The notes beneath the pieces were generated by a model that saw only the letters and a program-made list of their open reading frames with translations, did not search any database and was not told the origin of the DNA. Shown piece after piece: positions 1-5,096 of a stretch of DNA of 5,096 nucleotides (position 1 is the stretch's first letter; every line of letters begins with the position of its first letter). The stretch spans positions 1 through 5,096 of the forward strand of contig CAMPHL010000223.1 of the NCBI GenBank assembly GCA_946885905.1. The letters run 5' to 3'. Source of the DNA: an uncultured Pseudomonadota bacterium. Its GTDB lineage: Bacteria > Pseudomonadota > Gammaproteobacteria > Burkholderiales > Usitatibacteraceae. The translations under genes and the position numbers were made by a program.

Positions 1-666
1 CAGGAGGAGTTCTTCTATACCTTCAATTCGCTCTTCGAGGCGCACAAGCAGGTCGCCATCACCAGCGACTGCTTCCCGAAGGAGATGACCGGCATCGAGG
101 AGCGACTGATCTCGCGCTTCGGTTGGGGGCTCACCGTGGCGGTCGAGCCGCCCGAGCTCGAGATGCGCGTGGCGATCCTGCTCAAGAAGGCCGAGAACGA
201 CGGGGTGCGGGTCGACGAGAGCGTGGCCTTCTTCATCGCCAAGCACATCCGCTCGAACGTGCGCGAGCTCGAGGGCGCCTTGAAGCGCGTGCTCGCCTAC
301 GCCCGCTTCAACAACGCCCAGGTCAACGTGACGACCGCGCGGGAGGCCTTGAAGGACCTGCTCGCGGTACTGAACCGCCAGGTCTCGATCGAGAACATCC
401 AGAAGACGGTTGCCGACTACTTCAAGATCAAGGTCTCGGAGATGTACTCCAAGAAGCGCTTCCGGTCAGTGGCCCGGCCGCGGCAGGTCGCAATGGCGCT
501 TTCCAAGGAGCTCACCCAGCAGAGCCTCCCGGAGATCGGCGAGGCCTTCGGCGGCCGCGACCACACCACGGTCCTGCATGCCTGCCGCAAGACCCAGGAG
601 CTGCGCGAGACCGACCAGGAATTCGCGCGCGACTACGCGCAACTGCAGCAGATTCTCCTGGGATGA
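1..666 (+). CDS. dnaA: DnaA, chromosomal replication initiator (3' part, 5' end outside window)
   Basis: DnaA is the AAA+ ATPase that binds DnaA boxes at the origin and melts the DNA. The frame is open from base 1 and ends at TGA 664-666, giving 221 residues that line up without gaps with E. coli DnaA 247-467. The fragment starts just after the Walker B region (QEEFF). Visible AAA+ motifs are the sensor-1 stretch TSD (21-23), the arginine-finger helix [12 protein letters not shown] (R35 and R39, matching E. coli R281 and R285) and sensor 2 NVRELEG (R88, matching R334). Domain IV starts near residue 128. It carries the basic loop [13 protein letters not shown] (R153, matching R399) and the DnaA signature [11 protein letters not shown] (184-194), which reads the DnaA box. 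Walker A and domains I-II lie outside the window. One oddity is Cys at position 24, where E. coli has Arg (SDRYP). A 203-bp origin-like gap and dnaN follow. Identification is secure. Confidence 0.98.
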   Translation, partial: QEEFFYTFNSLFEAHKQVAITSDCFPKEMTGIEERLISRFGWGLTVAVEPPELEMRVAILLKKAENDGVRVDESVAFFIAKHIRSNVRELEGALKRVLAYARFNNAQVNVTTAREALKDLLAVLNRQVSIENIQKTVADYFKIKVSEMYSKKRFRSVARPRQVAMALSKELTQQSLPEIGEAFGGRDHTTVLHACRKTQELRETDQEFARDYAQLQQILLG

Positions 667-690
667 ACGGCGTAAAACGCATGAATAAAC

Positions 691-699
691 TGTGGACAG
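691..699 (-). other. Putative DnaA box (CTGTCCACA on - strand)
   Basis: Read on the minus strand, this site matches TTATCCACA at 7 of 9 positions and keeps the full TCCACA half. It lies 24 bases after the dnaA stop and points opposite to the other candidate boxes. A single degenerate site means little alone; its support comes from the cluster in the same gap. Confidence 0.4.
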
Positions 700-726
700 A
701 TTCCGGCCCCCGTCGTCGAGGCGCAC

Positions 727-735
727 TTCTACACA
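727..735 (+). other. Putative DnaA box (TTCTACACA)
   Basis: This site matches the relaxed consensus TTWTNCACA at 8 of 9 positions; only C at position 3 deviates. It keeps the CACA end that contacts the DHT motif of DnaA domain IV. It is the best box candidate in the gap. Confidence 0.45.
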
Positions 736-759
736 CCCCTCCCGCGCCTACCGGCCGAT

Positions 760-768
760 TCATCCCCA
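760..768 (+). other. Weak putative DnaA box (TCATCCCCA)
   Basis: It matches TTATCCACA at 7 of 9 positions, with mismatches at positions 2 and 7. It has the same orientation as the sites at 727 and 813 and lies 33 bases downstream of the 727 site, about three helical turns. This is a weak call on its own. Confidence 0.3.
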
Positions 769-812
769 GAAAAATGCCTGTCAACGCTTTGATCCGGCAA
801 GCGAATATGGGG

Positions 813-821
813 TTATCCCGC
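813..821 (+). other. Weak putative DnaA box with TTATCC core
   Basis: The first six bases match TTATCC exactly, while the last three (CGC) do not match ACA. It is the candidate box nearest the AT-rich block, in the same orientation, separated from it by a GC-rich strip. Its position is what makes it interesting: in the basal unwinding model a box next to the GC-rich strip loads DnaA onto the trio element. The sequence match itself is poor. Confidence 0.25.
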
Positions 822-834
822 TCCGGGGCGGCTC

Positions 835-869
835 CTATCAGCTATTAACTATTACTTAACTAATAAAAG
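835..869 (+). repeat. AT-rich tandem heptamers, candidate DNA unwinding element with DnaA-trio-like units
   Basis: Three consecutive 7-bp units are seen: CTATCAG (835-841), CTATTAA (842-848) and CTATTAC (849-855). The heptamer TTAACTA also occurs at 845-851 and 856-862, spaced 11 bases, about one helical turn. By count, 27 of 35 bases are A or T, in sharp contrast to the GC-rich surroundings. Triplets CTA, TTA and CTT (842-847, 849-857, 860-862) are complements of the 3'-GAT-like DnaA-trio that DnaA contacts on single-stranded DNA, although the register is interrupted by one and then two bases. The block ends at the dnaN start codon, so it also forms the translation leader. The repeat is directly visible; the unwinding role is inferred. 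Confidence 0.55.
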
Positions 870-4441
<3,572 letters not shown>

Positions 4442-4452
4442 GACCGGGCGTA

Positions 4453-5096
4453 TTGGACCGCAGGCCCCCGCTCGATTCGCTCACATCGCTGCGGTTCGTC
4501 ACCGCCCTTCACGTCTTCCTGTTCCACCTGGAGGCTTCGCGGATCCTCTTCGCTCCGGATTGGCTGCGGCCGCTGGCCGCCATCGGCTACGTCGGGGTGA
4601 ACTGGTTCTTCGTGCTGTCCGGATTCATCCTCGCCTATGCCTACGCCGGGCGCTCGTTCTCGCTGGGTGACTTCTGGCGCGCGCGCTGGGCCCGCGTGTA
4701 TCCGGCCTACTTCGTGTCGCTGCTCCTCGCCGCGCCGCTTTTCTTCCACGTGGTGTTCCTCGCGCCCGCTCCGCATGGGGCCGGCTGGATCGCCGCGATG
4801 CGCGAGCATGCCGTCTCATTCGCCCTGCTTGCGCTTGGGCTCCTGCAGGCGTGGGTACCGGCAGCCGCTCTCAGCATCAACCCGGTCGGCTGGAGCCTTT
4901 CGGCGGAAGCGTTCTTCTATCTCGTGTTCCCGCTGGTGCTTCCGTGGCTGGCGAAGTTGTCCGGCCGCGCCTTGCTGGCCGTCGTGCTTGCGCTGAGCCT
5001 CGCCAGCCTCGCGACGGTGATGGCGTACCTGCAGCTGGCGCCGGACGGGACGGTGGAGGCAGCCTCCGACCTGAACCATCTCACGTGGCTCAACGT
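4453..5096 (+). CDS. Acyltransferase family 3 membrane protein, OafA/YrhL-like (3' end outside window)
   Basis: This family of integral inner-membrane enzymes moves acyl groups, often acetyl, onto surface polysaccharides, O-antigen, lipids or antibiotics; the substrate here cannot be told. The frame is open to the window edge (214 codons plus 2 bases). Family motifs appear in order: LDSLTSLRFVTALHVFLFH (7-25, with R14 and the conserved H25), GYVGVNWFFVLSGF (45-58), the basic loop FWRARWARVYPAY (74-86), and WSLSAEAFFYLVFP (147-160, with E152). Hydrophobic stretches near 15-25, 45-64, 86-104, 120-135, 152-164 and 168-190 fit a multi-spanning protein. A complete member usually has about 350-400 residues, or more with a SGNH domain, so roughly half is visible. 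The start is TTG 4453, chosen for the AGGA nine bases upstream and because the family motif begins six residues later. It lies 11 bases after gyrB with no terminator between them, so it is probably on the same transcript. The family call is firm; the function is open. Confidence 0.92.
   Translation, partial: MDRRPPLDSLTSLRFVTALHVFLFHLEASRILFAPDWLRPLAAIGYVGVNWFFVLSGFILAYAYAGRSFSLGDFWRARWARVYPAYFVSLLLAAPLFFHVVFLAPAPHGAGWIAAMREHAVSFALLALGLLQAWVPAAALSINPVGWSLSAEAFFYLVFPLVLPWLAKLSGRALLAVVLALSLASLATVMAYLQLAPDGTVEAASDLNHLTWLN

Larger units (their letters stand above)
667..869. other. Candidate replication origin (oriC) in the dnaA-dnaN gap
   Basis: This 203-bp stretch has no convincing gene. Seen directly: a TGTGGACAG (691-699), TTCTACACA (727-735), TCATCCCCA (760-768) and a TTATCC core (813-818), all partial matches to the DnaA box TTATCCACA; then a GC-rich strip (about 821-835) and a strongly AT-rich block (835-869) ending at the dnaN start. 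The order DnaA boxes, GC-rich strip, AT-rich repeats matches the basal unwinding system described for Bacillus-type origins, and the dnaA-dnaN gap is a known origin location in many bacteria. No box is a perfect consensus and only one GATC lies in the gap (791-794), so an E. coli-like dam-regulated origin is not indicated. The gap must also contain the dnaN leader. The true origin could instead lie upstream of dnaA, outside the window. Confidence 0.55.

Noticed and set aside
789..818. Possible sigma-70 promoter for dnaN with TTGATC (789-794) as -35.
   Set aside because: No acceptable -10 hexamer lies 16-18 bases downstream (the bases there read GGTTATCC), so it is not called. A dnaN promoter may still exist in the gap or in dnaA.
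809..819. Short inverted repeat GGG-TTAT-CCC as a terminator after dnaA.
   Set aside because: The stem is about three base pairs and no U-run follows, so it would not act as an intrinsic terminator.
681..848. Small + strand ORF of 55 codons (starts MNKLWTDSG) in the dnaA-dnaN gap.
   Set aside because: It has no clear ribosome site, no recognisable family, and an Arg/Pro/Ala-rich composition typical of chance frames in GC-rich DNA. It lies across the DnaA-box-like sites and ends inside the AT-rich repeat, so the non-coding origin reading explains the region better.

Overview
The window is a GC-rich bacterial chromosome segment carrying the replication-initiation cluster dnaA - dnaN - gyrB. 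All genes lie on the + strand, and the fourth is the start of a membrane acyltransferase gene. The protein sequences are of proteobacterial type: the DnaA fragment aligns without gaps to the last 221 residues of E. coli DnaA, and GyrB has the long Gram-negative form with the extra insert in its C-terminal half. The order dnaA-dnaN-gyrB without recF, together with strong GC-rich codon bias, fits a betaproteobacterium best. That placement is an inference from gene order and protein similarity, not a proven identification.

Layout: 1-666 is the 3' part of dnaA (end of the AAA+ domain plus the DNA-binding domain). 667-869 is a 203-bp non-coding gap that looks like a candidate replication origin. 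It holds several degenerate DnaA boxes, a GC-rich strip, and then a very AT-rich block directly before the dnaN start. That block is built from three tandem 7-bp units (CTATYAN) and resembles the DnaA-trio/unwinding elements described for other bacterial origins. 870-1976 is dnaN (beta sliding clamp). 1977-2011 is a 35-bp gap with no recF. 2012-4441 is gyrB, whose only usable conventional start is TTG. From 4453 to the window end is an acyltransferase-3 (OafA/YrhL-like) gene. It also starts with TTG, only 11 bases after gyrB, and its Shine-Dalgarno sequence overlaps the gyrB stop codon.

How the parts work together: DnaA binds and melts the origin, DnaN tethers the replicative polymerase, and gyrase removes the positive supercoils ahead of the forks. 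The acyltransferase has no evident role in replication and probably modifies a surface polysaccharide or lipid, but its position suggests it is translated from the gyrB message. No mobile element, CRISPR array, RNA gene or convincing intrinsic terminator was seen. The main points for a second look are the origin-like gap and the gyrB-acyltransferase coupling; the rest is an ordinary housekeeping region.
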